The translations under genes were made by a program, and so were the position numbers. Under the pieces are notes generated by a model. The model searched no databases. It was not told the origin of the DNA and saw only the letters and a list, made by a program, of their open reading frames with translations. Shown here piece by piece: positions 19,294 through 28,292 of a stretch of 64,000 nt of DNA. The DNA comes from Salinicola peritrichatus. GTDB lineage: Bacteria; Pseudomonadota; Gammaproteobacteria; Pseudomonadales; Halomonadaceae. Position 1 is the stretch's first letter. The number at the start of each line of letters is the position of its first letter. The DNA lies in the NCBI RefSeq assembly GCF_003206715.1, contig NZ_PZJU01000048.1:1-64000 (forward strand), in the 5' to 3' direction.

Positions 19294-20661
19294 TCAAATC
19301 ACGTTCGGAGCCCAACGTCGATGCCAATCGGTCTCCTGCTGATAACGGTGGCCGACATGAATCAGACGTTGTTCCTCCAGGCTGGGAGCGATCAACTGCA
19401 TCCCGACCGGAAGCTGCGTGTCGGTGCTCAGACCTACCGGGAGGACGAGTGTCGGCACGCCCAGATTGGTGAACGGCAGATTGAAGGCTGGTGACCCGGT
19501 CGCATGCAGTCCCAGAGGCGCCGTCGTGGGTGCGGCTGGGGTCATCAGCAGATCGATTTCGTCGTATAAGCTGGCGAAGACCTGGCGATACTGCTGGCGG
19601 ACGCGCTGGGCCCGCAGGTAGTCGTTGGCGGATATAGTGAGCCCCTCGGAGATGAATGCCTGCAGGTATTCGCCGTAGCGCTGCGGGTGCTGATGGTAGC
19701 GATCTGCATGGAAATTGGTCGTTTCGGCCTGCATGACGATCTGCTGTGCTGCAACAGCGTCCTCGAACCCTGGCGGCGGCGCAATATCGATACAGCGTAC
19801 GCCCAGCGTTTCCAGCGTTCGCCGGGCGTCATCGAGCGCCGCAACGACATCGCCGTCCTCGGTGGCGAAGTGCGGATGCTGCAGCCAGCCGATGGTTTGA
19901 CCCGCGATCTCGCCCTGCAGCGACAACGATTGAGCGGGCAGCGTCCAGGTGGTCTCGTCACGCGGATCCGGCCCTGCTAGCGCCTGATAAACCAGCAGGC
20001 TGTCCTCGACGCTGCGGGTAAAGGCGCCGACGTGGTCCAGGCTCCAACTGGCGGGGATCACTCCGGCCTTGCTGATTCGCCCATAACTGGCCTTTAGCAC
20101 GGTCAGTCCATTGTAGGCGGCGGGGCGCGATAGCGACCCAGCAGTCTGCGTGCCGAGCGCGGTCATGACCATGCCGGCGGCGACCGCGGCTGCCGAACCG
20201 CTACTGGAGCCGCCCGGTGTATGGCCGTCACGCCAGGGGTTGACGGTGGGCGGGGGCGTGCCCCAGTTGGCGAATTCGGTGGTCGTCGTCTTGCCGATTA
20301 GGATTGCATCCTGGGCCGCCAGGCGCTCCACCGCGGTGGCGTCGTCTTCGCTGCGAAAGCCCTGCAGTACCCGGGAGCCGGCTTCGGTCGGAAAGTCCCG
20401 GGTATGGAAAATGTCCTTGGCTCCATAAGGAATCGCGAACAGGGGCGGCAATTCCTGTGTACGCGACAGGCGTGCGTCCAGCGCCAGCGCCTGGCGGCGG
20501 GCGCTCTCGATATCGTAAGTTACCCAGGCGTGAACATGAGGCTCCAGACGTGTCAGTCGGGTGAGAGACTCCTCGAGCAGTTCGCTGGGACTGATCTCGC
20601 GCCGACACAGCAGGCGGTGGGCCTCGACGATGGAACGTGGTTCAGGCACATGATCATTCAT
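19294..20661 (-). CDS. amidase-signature hydrolase linked to an ABC importer
   Basis: 455 residues from ATG 20661 with AGGAAG 9 bases upstream. Amidase-signature triad: Lys82 (IPYGAKDIF), the Ser-rich motif PGGSSSGSAAAVAAG at 149-163, and nucleophile Ser176 (GTQTAGSLSRPA). The family members closest in layout include AtzF/allophanate- and indoleacetamide-type hydrolases, but no specific substrate is evident. It is the last gene of a minus-strand run: ATPase, permease, binding protein, amidase. It probably hydrolyses what the importer brings in. Confidence 0.87.
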   Translation of the reverse strand: MNDHVPEPRSIVEAHRLLCRREISPSELLEESLTRLTRLEPHVHAWVTYDIESARRQALALDARLSRTQELPPLFAIPYGAKDIFHTRDFPTEAGSRVLQGFRSEDDATAVERLAAQDAILIGKTTTTEFANWGTPPPTVNPWRDGHTPGGSSSGSAAAVAAGMVMTALGTQTAGSLSRPAAYNGLTVLKASYGRISKAGVIPASWSLDHVGAFTRSVEDSLLVYQALAGPDPRDETTWTLPAQSLSLQGEIAGQTIGWLQHPHFATEDGDVVAALDDARRTLETLGVRCIDIAPPPGFEDAVAAQQIVMQAETTNFHADRYHQHPQRYGEYLQAFISEGLTISANDYLRAQRVRQQYRQVFASLYDEIDLLMTPAAPTTAPLGLHATGSPAFNLPFTNLGVPTLVLPVGLSTDTQLPVGMQLIAPSLEEQRLIHVGHRYQQETDWHRRWAPNVI

Positions 20662-20769
20662 GATGTTGGGCTTCCTGGTCGGTGGGGCAGGCTCCCTTGG
20701 GACCGAACAGCGGTACGGTGGCCGCGTCGATGGACGCGGCCCGGACTTGGGCAATGGCCTCTGCAAGGG

Positions 20770-21765
20770 TCACTGGGCGTTCTCCTCAAGAGCGGTCTCG
20801 GCGAAACTGGGATCGACGATGTCGTCATAGACCATGTCGCCGGTGATATTGCCGACGAACTTCTGCATGTCGATGGCATTATCGAAGGCTTGCTGAGTGA
20901 TCGTGACGTTGGGGGGGTAGACATTGCGATCGATCATGCGTTGCACGGCGTCATCGACAGTATCCCCGTCCAGACTGGCGAACTCTTCTCGGGCGACCGC
21001 CATGGCTGTTTCCGGATCGTCGTGGATCAAGTGCAGGGATTCGTTGATCGAACTGACAAAGCGTTGGACCAGACCAGGATCATCATCGATCAGCGACTGC
21101 GAGGTGTTGATGGTCGAGAAGGCATACTCGGGATAATCCTGGGTGTAGTCATGAATGATCTTCAGGCCCTGGGAGATGCCCTGCTCGGCCTGTGGCTGAT
21201 AGACCACGGCGACATCGGCACGCCCCGCCAGCACCGGCCCGAGCTCCGAACCGTTCTGCACTTCGGAGACATGTACATCACCTTGATAGGTCAGGTCGTT
21301 GTCGGCCAGCAGGCGCTTCAGCAGCGTGTTGGAGGTCCCCGGGGCCAGACCGACGGCCACCGTCTTGCCTTTCAGATCGGCTGGGCCGTCGTACTCGAAT
21401 TCGGGCTTGGCCAGCGCCCACACCGGAGCGCTGTTGGCGACGGCGCTGACGGCCTTGGCATGACCGCCTTTTTCCTGAGCGAAGCCGACATGCTCTGGGC
21501 CATGAACCGAGAACTGCGCCTCGCCGGCCAACACCGAGGCCAGTGCGGTGGGACCCGATCCCGCCGAGCGCACTACTGGTACATCGATGCCGTGGGCGGC
21601 GAAAATACCTTCGTGACGGGCCACATAGACCGGCAAGTAGAGCAGACTGTGGAAGGCCTCGGTGACCAGGATGGTATCCGGATCGCCATCAGCGGCTTGG
21701 GTGGCAGGCAGCCAGCTCAAGCTGCAGAGCAGCAGGGGTAGGGCGAGGAGACGAGACGCTTTCAT
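20770..21765 (-). CDS. ABC transporter substrate-binding protein (NMT1/SsuA-like)
   Basis: 331 residues. Signal peptide 1-24 (MKASRLLALPLLLCSLSWLPATQA). The mature part shows the NMT1/THI5/nitrate-sulfonate-taurine binding fold: ILVTEAFHSLLYLPVYVARHEGIFAAHG, then GSGPTALASVLAGEAQFSVHGPEH and DLKGKTVAVGLAPGTSNTLLKRLL. Family members bind sulfonates, thiamin pyrimidines, nitrate, riboflavin or other small N/S compounds; the ligand is not known here. It is followed downstream by the amidase, suggesting an amide ligand (inference). Confidence 0.86.
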   Translation of the reverse strand: MKASRLLALPLLLCSLSWLPATQAADGDPDTILVTEAFHSLLYLPVYVARHEGIFAAHGIDVPVVRSAGSGPTALASVLAGEAQFSVHGPEHVGFAQEKGGHAKAVSAVANSAPVWALAKPEFEYDGPADLKGKTVAVGLAPGTSNTLLKRLLADNDLTYQGDVHVSEVQNGSELGPVLAGRADVAVVYQPQAEQGISQGLKIIHDYTQDYPEYAFSTINTSQSLIDDDPGLVQRFVSSINESLHLIHDDPETAMAVAREEFASLDGDTVDDAVQRMIDRNVYPPNVTITQQAFDNAIDMQKFVGNITGDMVYDDIVDPSFAETALEENAQ

Positions 21766-21836
21766 AGTTCACTTCCTTTGTTGGACTTGTGGAGGAGATT
21801 GTTCGGCGCGGGATACACGGTGAAGTCGATAACGGA

Positions 21837-22667
21837 TCAGCGACTCTCCCAAGGCAGCAGGTGTCTTTCGATCCTGGATACCACGAGATAGAGTGCAATG
21901 GCGACGAGCATCAGGGTCAGCACGCCAACCCATACCGCGTTCAGGTTGAACAGGTTGCCGGCAACGAATATCGAGCGGCCGAGCCCCTTGTCCGAGGCGA
22001 TGAACTCGCCGCCGATCTCGGCGATCAGGGCAAAGCCGATGTTGAGGCGGAAGGCGGAGATGATCCACGGCAGGGTCGCGGGGACAACTACCTTGAGGAA
22101 GATCTGACGCTTGGTGGCGCCCAATGAGCGCATCAGGTTGACCAGGTTGGCATCGATCTGGTGAGTACCTTGGTAGGCGCTCAGCAACGCGACGATGAAG
22201 GTGGCGATGAACGCCAGTGCCACCTTGGACAGCATGCCCGAGCCGAACCAGATAATGATCATCGGTGCCAGCGAGATCTTGGGCAGCCCGTTGAGGGCGA
22301 CCACGAAGGGATCGATGATGCGGGCGACATGGCGCGAATACCACAGCAGCAGGCCGGCCATCGAGCCGCCGATACTACCCAGCAGGAAACCGACGATGGT
22401 GGCGTAGAGCGTGGTCCAGGTGTCGCTGAGTAATTGCCCGCTTTGCAACTGGCGCCAAGCTTCGATGGCAATGCCTCCGGGCGAGCCCATCAGGAAGGCG
22501 TTGACCCAGCCGAAGTCGACCGCGAACTGCCAGGCGACGATCAGTACCGCGACGATGGCCAGCCGCCATAGGTTCTCCTTCCATAGATGATGATCCTGGT
22601 GCTTCCTGGGTTTGGTCTCGTCGGCCGAAACTTCGATACGCCTGGTATAGAGCGATGCCGTGCTCAC
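21837..22667 (-). CDS. ABC transporter permease (SsuC/TauC type)
   Basis: 276 residues, about six membrane helices beginning at LWRLAIVAVLIVAWQFAVDF. It has the binding-protein-dependent transport EAA loop SLGATKRQIFLKVVVPATLPWIISAFRLNIG (Gly in the expected place), which contacts the ATPase. A hydrophilic N-terminus of about 33 residues is usual. Its ATG overlaps the stop of the upstream ATPase gene by 4 bases. It forms the channel of the importer with 20770 and 22664. Confidence 0.88.
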   Translation of the reverse strand: MSTASLYTRRIEVSADETKPRKHQDHHLWKENLWRLAIVAVLIVAWQFAVDFGWVNAFLMGSPGGIAIEAWRQLQSGQLLSDTWTTLYATIVGFLLGSIGGSMAGLLLWYSRHVARIIDPFVVALNGLPKISLAPMIIIWFGSGMLSKVALAFIATFIVALLSAYQGTHQIDANLVNLMRSLGATKRQIFLKVVVPATLPWIISAFRLNIGFALIAEIGGEFIASDKGLGRSIFVAGNLFNLNAVWVGVLTLMLVAIALYLVVSRIERHLLPWESR

Positions 22668-23503
22668 GATGCCGGCCCTCCCATCTGAATGTCGAGATCG
22701 GCCCAGATCTGGTCGAACAGAGTCTGGTATCGGGGATCGCTGCGGGCCTTGAGACAGGAGCCCAGTCGGCGCGACAGGCCGACCTCGTAGAGTCGCTTGA
22801 CTGAGGTCGGACGCTGGGTCATGACCGCGACGCGATCCGACATTGCGATTGCCTCGCCAATGTCGTGGGTGATCAGCACCACCGTCTTGTCGAACGACTT
22901 GAGGATTGACAGGATCTCCTCTTCCAGCACCAGTCGGGTCTGGTAGTCGAGCGCCGAGAACGGTTCGTCGAGCAGGATCACATCGGGATCGGTGATCAGG
23001 GTGCGAATCAGCGCCACCCGTTGGCGCATGCCGCCGGACAGCGTATGTGGGTAGGCGTCGGCGAAATCCGCCAGGTTGTAGCGCTCCAGATGCTCGCGGG
23101 ACATCGCCAGACGTCTGGCGCGGGGAACACCGGCCACCTCGAGTCCGAGAGCGACGTTCTCCAGTATGGTCCTCCAGGGGAACAGCAGATCGCGCTGCAG
23201 CATGTAGCCGATGTGGGCGCCACGGATCGGGTGGCTGCCGCGCAGGGTGATGCTGCCGGCGCTGGGTTCGAGCAGGTTGGCGATGATGTTGAACATCGTG
23301 CTCTTGCCGCAGCCGCTGGGCCCGACGATGCTGATGAACTCGTGCTCCCGAATATCCAGGGTAATGTCACGGATCACCGGGATCGGATTGCCCTGCTTGT
23401 CCTCGAAGTGCTTTTCGACATGATCCAGGGCGATCGCGACGTCAGCGCCGACGCTGGGTATCGCCGCGGTTTCGCGCAGTGGCGTGGAGAGGGTCATTGC
23501 CAT
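22664..23503 (-). CDS. ABC transporter ATP-binding protein (SsuB/TauB type)
   Basis: 279 residues. Walker A GPSGCGKST, Q-loop YMLQRDLLFPWRT, signature LSGGMRQRVALIRTL, Walker B VILLDEPFSALD, and switch His in VLITHDIGEA. The sequence type (PWRT after the Q-loop, LDYQTR) matches nitrate/sulfonate/taurine importers. It is the first gene of the minus-strand transport operon; the region in front (23504-23695) holds operator-like TGGTA/TACCA repeats. Confidence 0.9.
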   Translation of the reverse strand: MAMTLSTPLRETAAIPSVGADVAIALDHVEKHFEDKQGNPIPVIRDITLDIREHEFISIVGPSGCGKSTMFNIIANLLEPSAGSITLRGSHPIRGAHIGYMLQRDLLFPWRTILENVALGLEVAGVPRARRLAMSREHLERYNLADFADAYPHTLSGGMRQRVALIRTLITDPDVILLDEPFSALDYQTRLVLEEEILSILKSFDKTVVLITHDIGEAIAMSDRVAVMTQRPTSVKRLYEVGLSRRLGSCLKARSDPRYQTLFDQIWADLDIQMGGPAS

Positions 23504-23626
23504 GGCTCCTGACGGTTTGTGTTTGTTCGTCTTGTCGGAGTTCTGGCTGGCGTAGGCTCATGGCCGCGATCTTATGTGACCGTCCTGTGGGAGCGATCGT
23601 GAGATTGTCGCGGTTCGATGCGCGTC

Positions 23627-23650
23627 TGGTAAAACCTACCAAACTTACCA
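23627..23650. promoter_or_regulatory. TGGTA/TACCA repeats upstream of the ABC importer operon
   Basis: TGGTA at 23627-23631 and TACCA at 23637-23641 form a perfect dyad with 5 bases between. A third unit TACCA lies at 23646-23650, so ACCTACCAA and ACTTACCAA are near-tandem. It lies in the only free space between the importer operon and the MerR-fusion gene, the natural place for the operator of that regulator. The link is inferred from position. Confidence 0.5.
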
Positions 23651-23695
23651 AGCGTTATTATCATTACGCCTTTCCTCAGGCGGCTGTCAACCGCT

Positions 23696-24463
23696 TTACG
23701 CTAATTCGGCCAGCGTGCGAGAGAGCGTGGTGACTTCGGCGTAACGAGAATTGAGGTCAAGCAAGGTGAAGTCCTGCAGCGGCCGTGTGCGGTCGGCGAC
23801 GGCCTCGCTGGGAATTACCGTCCGGCGGCCGCTCTGGAACAGGTCGATGGCATTGGTGCGTATGCTGCCGCTGGTGGTAACTCCCGCCAGGACCACGGTG
23901 TCGATCCGATTTCGGTCCAGAAATGCTTCCAGCTTGGATGCCTTCAGATCCGAGACGTAGTAAGTACTGAGTTCCAGGTCGTAGGCGTAGTTCGCGAGGG
24001 CGTCATGCTTCCGGGTCCAGTGTGACTCCGCCTCAAGGATGCGCATGGCCGGAAATTTCTCGCCCCAGAGTGCCGAAAAGGCGTGGGCGGGGTCGTAGAT
24101 CGTGCGGCTGAATATCACCGGATGGCCGTGGGCGGCGAAGGTTTCGATCAGGGTGCGGGTCGCGGCAAGTTGATCGTCGAGTTGGACGCATAGCTGGCTT
24201 TCGGCGGCGCAGAAGCCTATGGTCAAGTCGCGAATCAGCAGCGCTGGCCTCCGGCCAAAAGCGAGCGGTGCCGAGAAGCCCTGCTGGGAATATAGGCGGC
24301 GCGTGGGATTGAACAGATATCGACGCTGTCCCCCAGGTGTGTAGATTACCGTCAGGCCGTAGCGGGTGAGCCCCCCTTCCACTTCCATACGACGCAGCGT
24401 GCTGGGTGACAAACCAAGTATTTTCGCGACTTCCGAGATCGTGGCGGGCTTGTTGTCATGCAT
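23696..24463 (-). CDS. MerR-type DNA-binding domain fused to an isochorismatase-like domain lacking catalytic residues
   Basis: 255 residues from ATG 24463; the frame is open to 24550. Residues 5-50 are a MerR-type winged helix (ATISEVAKILGLSPSTLRRMEVEGGL, then YTPGGQRRYL). Residues 72-245 match the isochorismatase/cysteine-hydrolase fold: PALLIRDLTIGF (Asp79 in the usual acid position), an ALWGEKFPAM region, and TVVLAGVTTSGSIRTNAIDL. In active members the last motif reads G-C-V/I-R; here Ser200 replaces the nucleophile Cys. The usual catalytic Lys, expected near 167, also appears to be absent (Thr by hand alignment). A ligand-sensing role instead of catalysis is inferred. It is placed beside the amidase/ABC importer operon. 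Confidence 0.82.
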   Translation of the reverse strand: MHDNKPATISEVAKILGLSPSTLRRMEVEGGLTRYGLTVIYTPGGQRRYLFNPTRRLYSQQGFSAPLAFGRRPALLIRDLTIGFCAAESQLCVQLDDQLAATRTLIETFAAHGHPVIFSRTIYDPAHAFSALWGEKFPAMRILEAESHWTRKHDALANYAYDLELSTYYVSDLKASKLEAFLDRNRIDTVVLAGVTTSGSIRTNAIDLFQSGRRTVIPSEAVADRTRPLQDFTLLDLNSRYAEVTTLSRTLAELA

Positions 24464-24585
24464 GAGGTGTCCGGTGAGTCGATGGTCATTGGCCTGATGA
24501 TGCCTCGCATAGTGCCATGGGACGATTGAAAACGTACGACTAATTGGCACGCCGAGCTGAAGGCGTCATCGCAGCGGACGATAGG

Positions 24586-25518
24586 CTAGTAGCCCCGCTC
24601 GGTGTCGGCCAGGTCGTCGACCGTGCCGGTGGCCTCGAAGCGCTCGATGTTGGCGGCGACGATGCGGCTGCCGGTGGCGGGATCGATCAGCGAGGCGATG
24701 TGCGGTGTCACCGTGATGCGTGGATGCGACCAGAACGGATGCTCGGCCGGCAGCGGCTCGATGTGGAACACGTCCAGCGTGGCATGACTCAATTGACCGC
24801 TTTCCAGCGCGGCGAGCAGGTCGTCGTCATTCAGATGCGGGCCGCGACCGGCGTTGATCAGACTGGCGCCACGCGGCAGCCTGGCGAACAGCCCGGCGTC
24901 GAGGATGCCCGTGGTGGCCGGAGTCAGCGGCAACAGACAGACCAGGATCTCGCAGCGGCCGAGGAAGGCGTCGAGTTCGTCATCGCCGGCGTAGGTGGCA
25001 ACGCCTTCGATCCGATGTTTCGTGCGCGACCAGCCGAGCGTCTCGAAGCCGAGCGCGGCGAGCGTCGCCGCCGCCATGCCGCCGAGATTGCCCAGCCCCA
25101 TCACGCCGACGCGGCGTTGGGTCGCCGGCGGCTGCACCAACGGCTTCCACATGCGTTCGCGCTGGTTGGCGGCGATGGTCGGCATGTCGCGATGGTGGCG
25201 CAGCACGTGCAGCGCCACGTACTCGCGCATGCGCTGGGTCAGATCCGTACCCACGGTGCGAATGATCGGCACTTGCCTGGGCAGCCGGCGGTCGGCGAGA
25301 ACGTGATCGATGCCGGCGCCGAGCGAGACGATTGCCTTGAGGTTGGGAAACGGCAGAAAGGCGCCCGTGGCCGGCCGCCAGACCACGGCATAGGCGACTT
25401 CCAGCGGATCGCCGGGATCGTCGATGGAGCGGATCGTCCAGCCGGGCAACAGCGGTTGGAGCTGCTCGATCCACCACTGGGTCTTGCGGGCATCGGGAAT
25501 GGAAACGACGATGGTCAT
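24586..25518 (-). CDS. glyoxylate/hydroxypyruvate reductase A-like 2-hydroxyacid dehydrogenase
   Basis: 310 residues from ATG 25518 with a strong ribosome-binding site (AGGAGGG). D-isomer-specific 2-hydroxyacid dehydrogenase of the GhrA branch: NAD(P) motif GVMGLGNLGGMAA, then SLGAGIDHV, the Arg in NAGRGPHL, Glu in IEPLPAEHPFW and catalytic His in VTPHIASL. It reduces glyoxylate, hydroxypyruvate or similar 2-oxoacids in the cytoplasm. It lies between the MerR fusion gene and a gamma-glutamyltransferase gene on the same strand, so it could be read with either group. Confidence 0.87.
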   Translation of the reverse strand: MTIVVSIPDARKTQWWIEQLQPLLPGWTIRSIDDPGDPLEVAYAVVWRPATGAFLPFPNLKAIVSLGAGIDHVLADRRLPRQVPIIRTVGTDLTQRMREYVALHVLRHHRDMPTIAANQRERMWKPLVQPPATQRRVGVMGLGNLGGMAAATLAALGFETLGWSRTKHRIEGVATYAGDDELDAFLGRCEILVCLLPLTPATTGILDAGLFARLPRGASLINAGRGPHLNDDDLLAALESGQLSHATLDVFHIEPLPAEHPFWSHPRITVTPHIASLIDPATGSRIVAANIERFEATGTVDDLADTERGY

Positions 25519-25552
25519 GAATGCCCTCCTGAGGCCATTTTCTCGCCTCTGG

Positions 25553-27166
25553 TCAAGGGCGAACGATCGCTGTGTCGCCGCCGAGCCGGCTCGCCTGGAA
25601 CGGTGCTGGCGCGGCGCCACCGCCGATCGGCTGGGTCGGGTCGTTGAGGCCGACACACTCACCCGTTTCGGGATTTCGCGAGACTGCCGACACGCAGGCG
25701 TAGAGTTTGGGAAACACCATCTGCTGGGCGATCTCGAGTTCGAATCGCTCTCCCAGCTTGGCGATCACTGTCTCGCCGAGTCGCGGGTCGACCCGCACCG
25801 AGCCCCGGTAACTGGCATCGATGCGGGGATGGTGCACGGCTTCCTCGATGCTCATGCCGAAATCCATCATCAACGCCGCTACCTGGGTCACCGCCGGCAT
25901 GATCAGGTTGCCGCCGGAAGCGCCGACCGAGAAACGCGCCTCACCATCCTTGACGCCCACGGTGGGGCACATGTTGGACGAGTTGATGCGCTTGCCGCCG
26001 GCCATGGTGGTGGGGTAGCCGGGGCGCGGGTCGAAGTAGCTGACGCTGTCGTTCATCAGCATCCCGGTGGAAGGCAGCGTGACCCCGGAGCCGAAGCGGT
26101 TGAGCAGCGTATGGGTGAGCGCGACCATGTTGCCCTCGGCGTCGACGGCGGACATCGACGAGGTGCAGGCGCCCTGTTCCGCCCCGGGGATCACGCCGTT
26201 GCGCATCTTGTGGCGTTTCCAGCAGTGCTCCAGCGCTTCGGCGTAGGCCAGCCAGGTTTCCGGCGTCGGTCGTTGCGGGGGAATCGGCATCGTCTCCCGG
26301 GTGTGCTCGAGCATCTCGCGCTGGCGCAGGCCGCCCGAGGTCTCGCCTGGAGTGTACAGCGTGAAGCCACGATGTCCGGCAGCCATCGGCGTGGTTTCGA
26401 ACACCTCATAGGCGGCGAGATCGCCGCGGGAAATCCGCGAACCGCCGGCCTGGAGATCGGCGACGATCTTCTCGGCCAGTTCTCCGCGGTAAAAGGTCTC
26501 GGCGCCGCCTGCGGCGATCTCGCGCAGGGTGGCGGCCTGTTGCGGGATGCGCAGCCGGCTTTCCGGCGTGGCGGGATAGCCACCGGGCAGATAGATCGAA
26601 CTCGAGACCGGATCGCGCGCCAGCACGCGGGCGCAGACACCGATCTGCAGGCTGGTGAACCAGTCGACGAACAGGCCGCGTTCGGCCAGGGCGATCGCCG
26701 GTGCCATCACTTCGGCGCGCGGTTTCGAACCGAAGCGCGACAACGCGTGTTCCAGCCCGGCGACGCTGCCGGGCACGGCAATCGAGGGGTAGCCTTCGGT
26801 GTTGGCATTGTCGATGACGCCGGGAAAGCCCATCGGCGTCATGGGCAGCTTCGGATCGGCAGGATAGTCCGCGAGCCGGGTATCGCCGGCCAGCACGCCC
26901 TGGAAGTCGAGCGCCACGGCACGCCGTTCCCTGGCCAGCCAGATCACCATGAAGCCGGCGCCGCCGAGTCCGCTCATCCACGGCTCGACGGCGTTGAGCG
27001 CATAGGCGGTGGCGACGATGGCATCGATGGCATTACCGCCAGCGTCCAGTTGCGCCGCGCCGGCCCGGGCGGCCAGGCGGTGCTGGGCGGCGACCACGCC
27101 CCGCGTCGAGCGGGCGGCCGGCGTGGTCAGGGTCCATTGCTCGATATCACGATTGGGGTGTGTCAT
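25553..27166 (-). CDS. gamma-glutamyltransferase-family Ntn hydrolase
   Basis: 537 residues. Gamma-glutamyltranspeptidase fold: the N-terminal part DAGGNAIDAIVATAYALNAVEPWMSGLGGAGF, and the autoprocessing site with candidate nucleophile Thr335 in GACTSSMSAVDAEGN. The Gly-rich oxyanion segment follows (VGASGGNLIMPAVTQ). No signal peptide is seen, unlike secreted GGT enzymes, so it may act in the cytoplasm on an amide or gamma-glutamyl compound. The TSSMS sequence differs from the TTHYS of classical GGT and suggests another substrate. The start overlaps the preceding hydrolase gene by 20 bases. Confidence 0.83.
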   Translation of the reverse strand: MTHPNRDIEQWTLTTPAARSTRGVVAAQHRLAARAGAAQLDAGGNAIDAIVATAYALNAVEPWMSGLGGAGFMVIWLARERRAVALDFQGVLAGDTRLADYPADPKLPMTPMGFPGVIDNANTEGYPSIAVPGSVAGLEHALSRFGSKPRAEVMAPAIALAERGLFVDWFTSLQIGVCARVLARDPVSSSIYLPGGYPATPESRLRIPQQAATLREIAAGGAETFYRGELAEKIVADLQAGGSRISRGDLAAYEVFETTPMAAGHRGFTLYTPGETSGGLRQREMLEHTRETMPIPPQRPTPETWLAYAEALEHCWKRHKMRNGVIPGAEQGACTSSMSAVDAEGNMVALTHTLLNRFGSGVTLPSTGMLMNDSVSYFDPRPGYPTTMAGGKRINSSNMCPTVGVKDGEARFSVGASGGNLIMPAVTQVAALMMDFGMSIEEAVHHPRIDASYRGSVRVDPRLGETVIAKLGERFELEIAQQMVFPKLYACVSAVSRNPETGECVGLNDPTQPIGGGAAPAPFQASRLGGDTAIVRP

Positions 27167-28235
27167 GGGTCTGCGTCCCGCTGTCTGCGTGGTTCGTCGA
27201 TGTGGCCTCGATCAATTCGACGACCAGCGCCTCGACATCGTCAAGATAGCGGCTGCCATGGGAAGGTGGTGTCGGGTCCGAGGTCATCACCACCGTCATC
27301 GCGCGGGATGGCACCACGTAGAGTAATTGTCCTCCGTATCCCCAGCCGTAGTAGACCGGCTCGCCGGCCAGCTCCGTGACGAACCAGCCGTAAGCGTAGT
27401 CGTTGCCATTGAAGAACGAGCGTGTGCGCGGCTGCCAGGAGGTCTCGATCCACGCGGAAGAGAGTATCTCCCGGCCATCGAGGCGCCCGCGCTGACGGTA
27501 GAGTTCGCCGAAGCGCAGCAACGCTCGTGGCGTCAGTCCCATCTCGTTGCCGCCGAAGTAGATGCCTTGCGGGTCCCGGGTCCAGGGCGGAATGGCGATG
27601 CCGAGTGGATCGCCCAGCCAGTCGCGCGCCAGCGCCAGCGTAGTGCGCCCGGTGGCCTCGGTCAGCGCAGCCGAGAGCAGGTGGCTGTTGCCGGTGGAGT
27701 AGAGCATGCGACCGCCCGGCTCGGCGACGAATGGGCGCTCCAGGGCGTCACGGACCCAGTCGTTGCTGGCGACCCAGGCGCCATAGTTGGCGCCGGAGGT
27801 GCGTTCCAGCCCGGCCTGCATCGACAGCAGGTTGCCGACGGTGATCCGGTTCACGCGGGGATCGATATCGCTGGGGACGCGATCGCCGAGTAGCTCGACC
27901 ACCGGCTGATCGGCGCTCGCGATGATGCCGCGGTCGATCGCGGCACCAACCAGCGCCGAAATCAGGGTCTTGGAGAGCGACTTGATGTTGGCCGTGGCGT
28001 CCGTCGAATGTCCGCGAAATCCTTCGTCGATCACCGTTTCGCCATCGATCGCGACCATCAGCGTGTGGCTGCGGGTCAGTTCGCGGGCGCGTTCGATGAC
28101 CTCGTCGCGCGTCGCATCCGGAAGCGAAGCGGCCGGCGCGACCAGCGGTATCGCCAATAGCAGTCCGGCACAGACTCGCCGCCAGACGGAGCCGGCGGCG
28201 AATGTCGAGAGGGAAGTGCTGGAGGAAATTGGCAT
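27147..28235 (-). CDS. periplasmic beta-lactamase-fold serine hydrolase
   Basis: 362 residues with a signal peptide (1-37, hydrophobic VCAGLLLAIPLVAPAAS). Class C beta-lactamase/esterase fold: SxxK motif SLSK in ANIKSLSKTLISALV, Tyr motif in MLYSTGNSHLLSAAL, and WGYGGQLLYV in place of the KTG/HxG motif. Such proteins are esterases, D-amino-acid peptidases or amide hydrolases rather than true beta-lactamases. It overlaps the gamma-glutamyltransferase gene and is probably co-transcribed, suggesting sequential breakdown of an amide or peptide compound. Confidence 0.82.
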   Translation of the reverse strand: MPISSSTSLSTFAAGSVWRRVCAGLLLAIPLVAPAASLPDATRDEVIERARELTRSHTLMVAIDGETVIDEGFRGHSTDATANIKSLSKTLISALVGAAIDRGIIASADQPVVELLGDRVPSDIDPRVNRITVGNLLSMQAGLERTSGANYGAWVASNDWVRDALERPFVAEPGGRMLYSTGNSHLLSAALTEATGRTTLALARDWLGDPLGIAIPPWTRDPQGIYFGGNEMGLTPRALLRFGELYRQRGRLDGREILSSAWIETSWQPRTRSFFNGNDYAYGWFVTELAGEPVYYGWGYGGQLLYVVPSRAMTVVMTSDPTPPSHGSRYLDDVEALVVELIEATSTNHADSGTQTHDTPQS

Positions 28236-28292
28236 GGGCTTCAGTGTGAGCCATGCCGCGGGATTCTTCCAAGCCGTGCCGAGGGCTCGACG

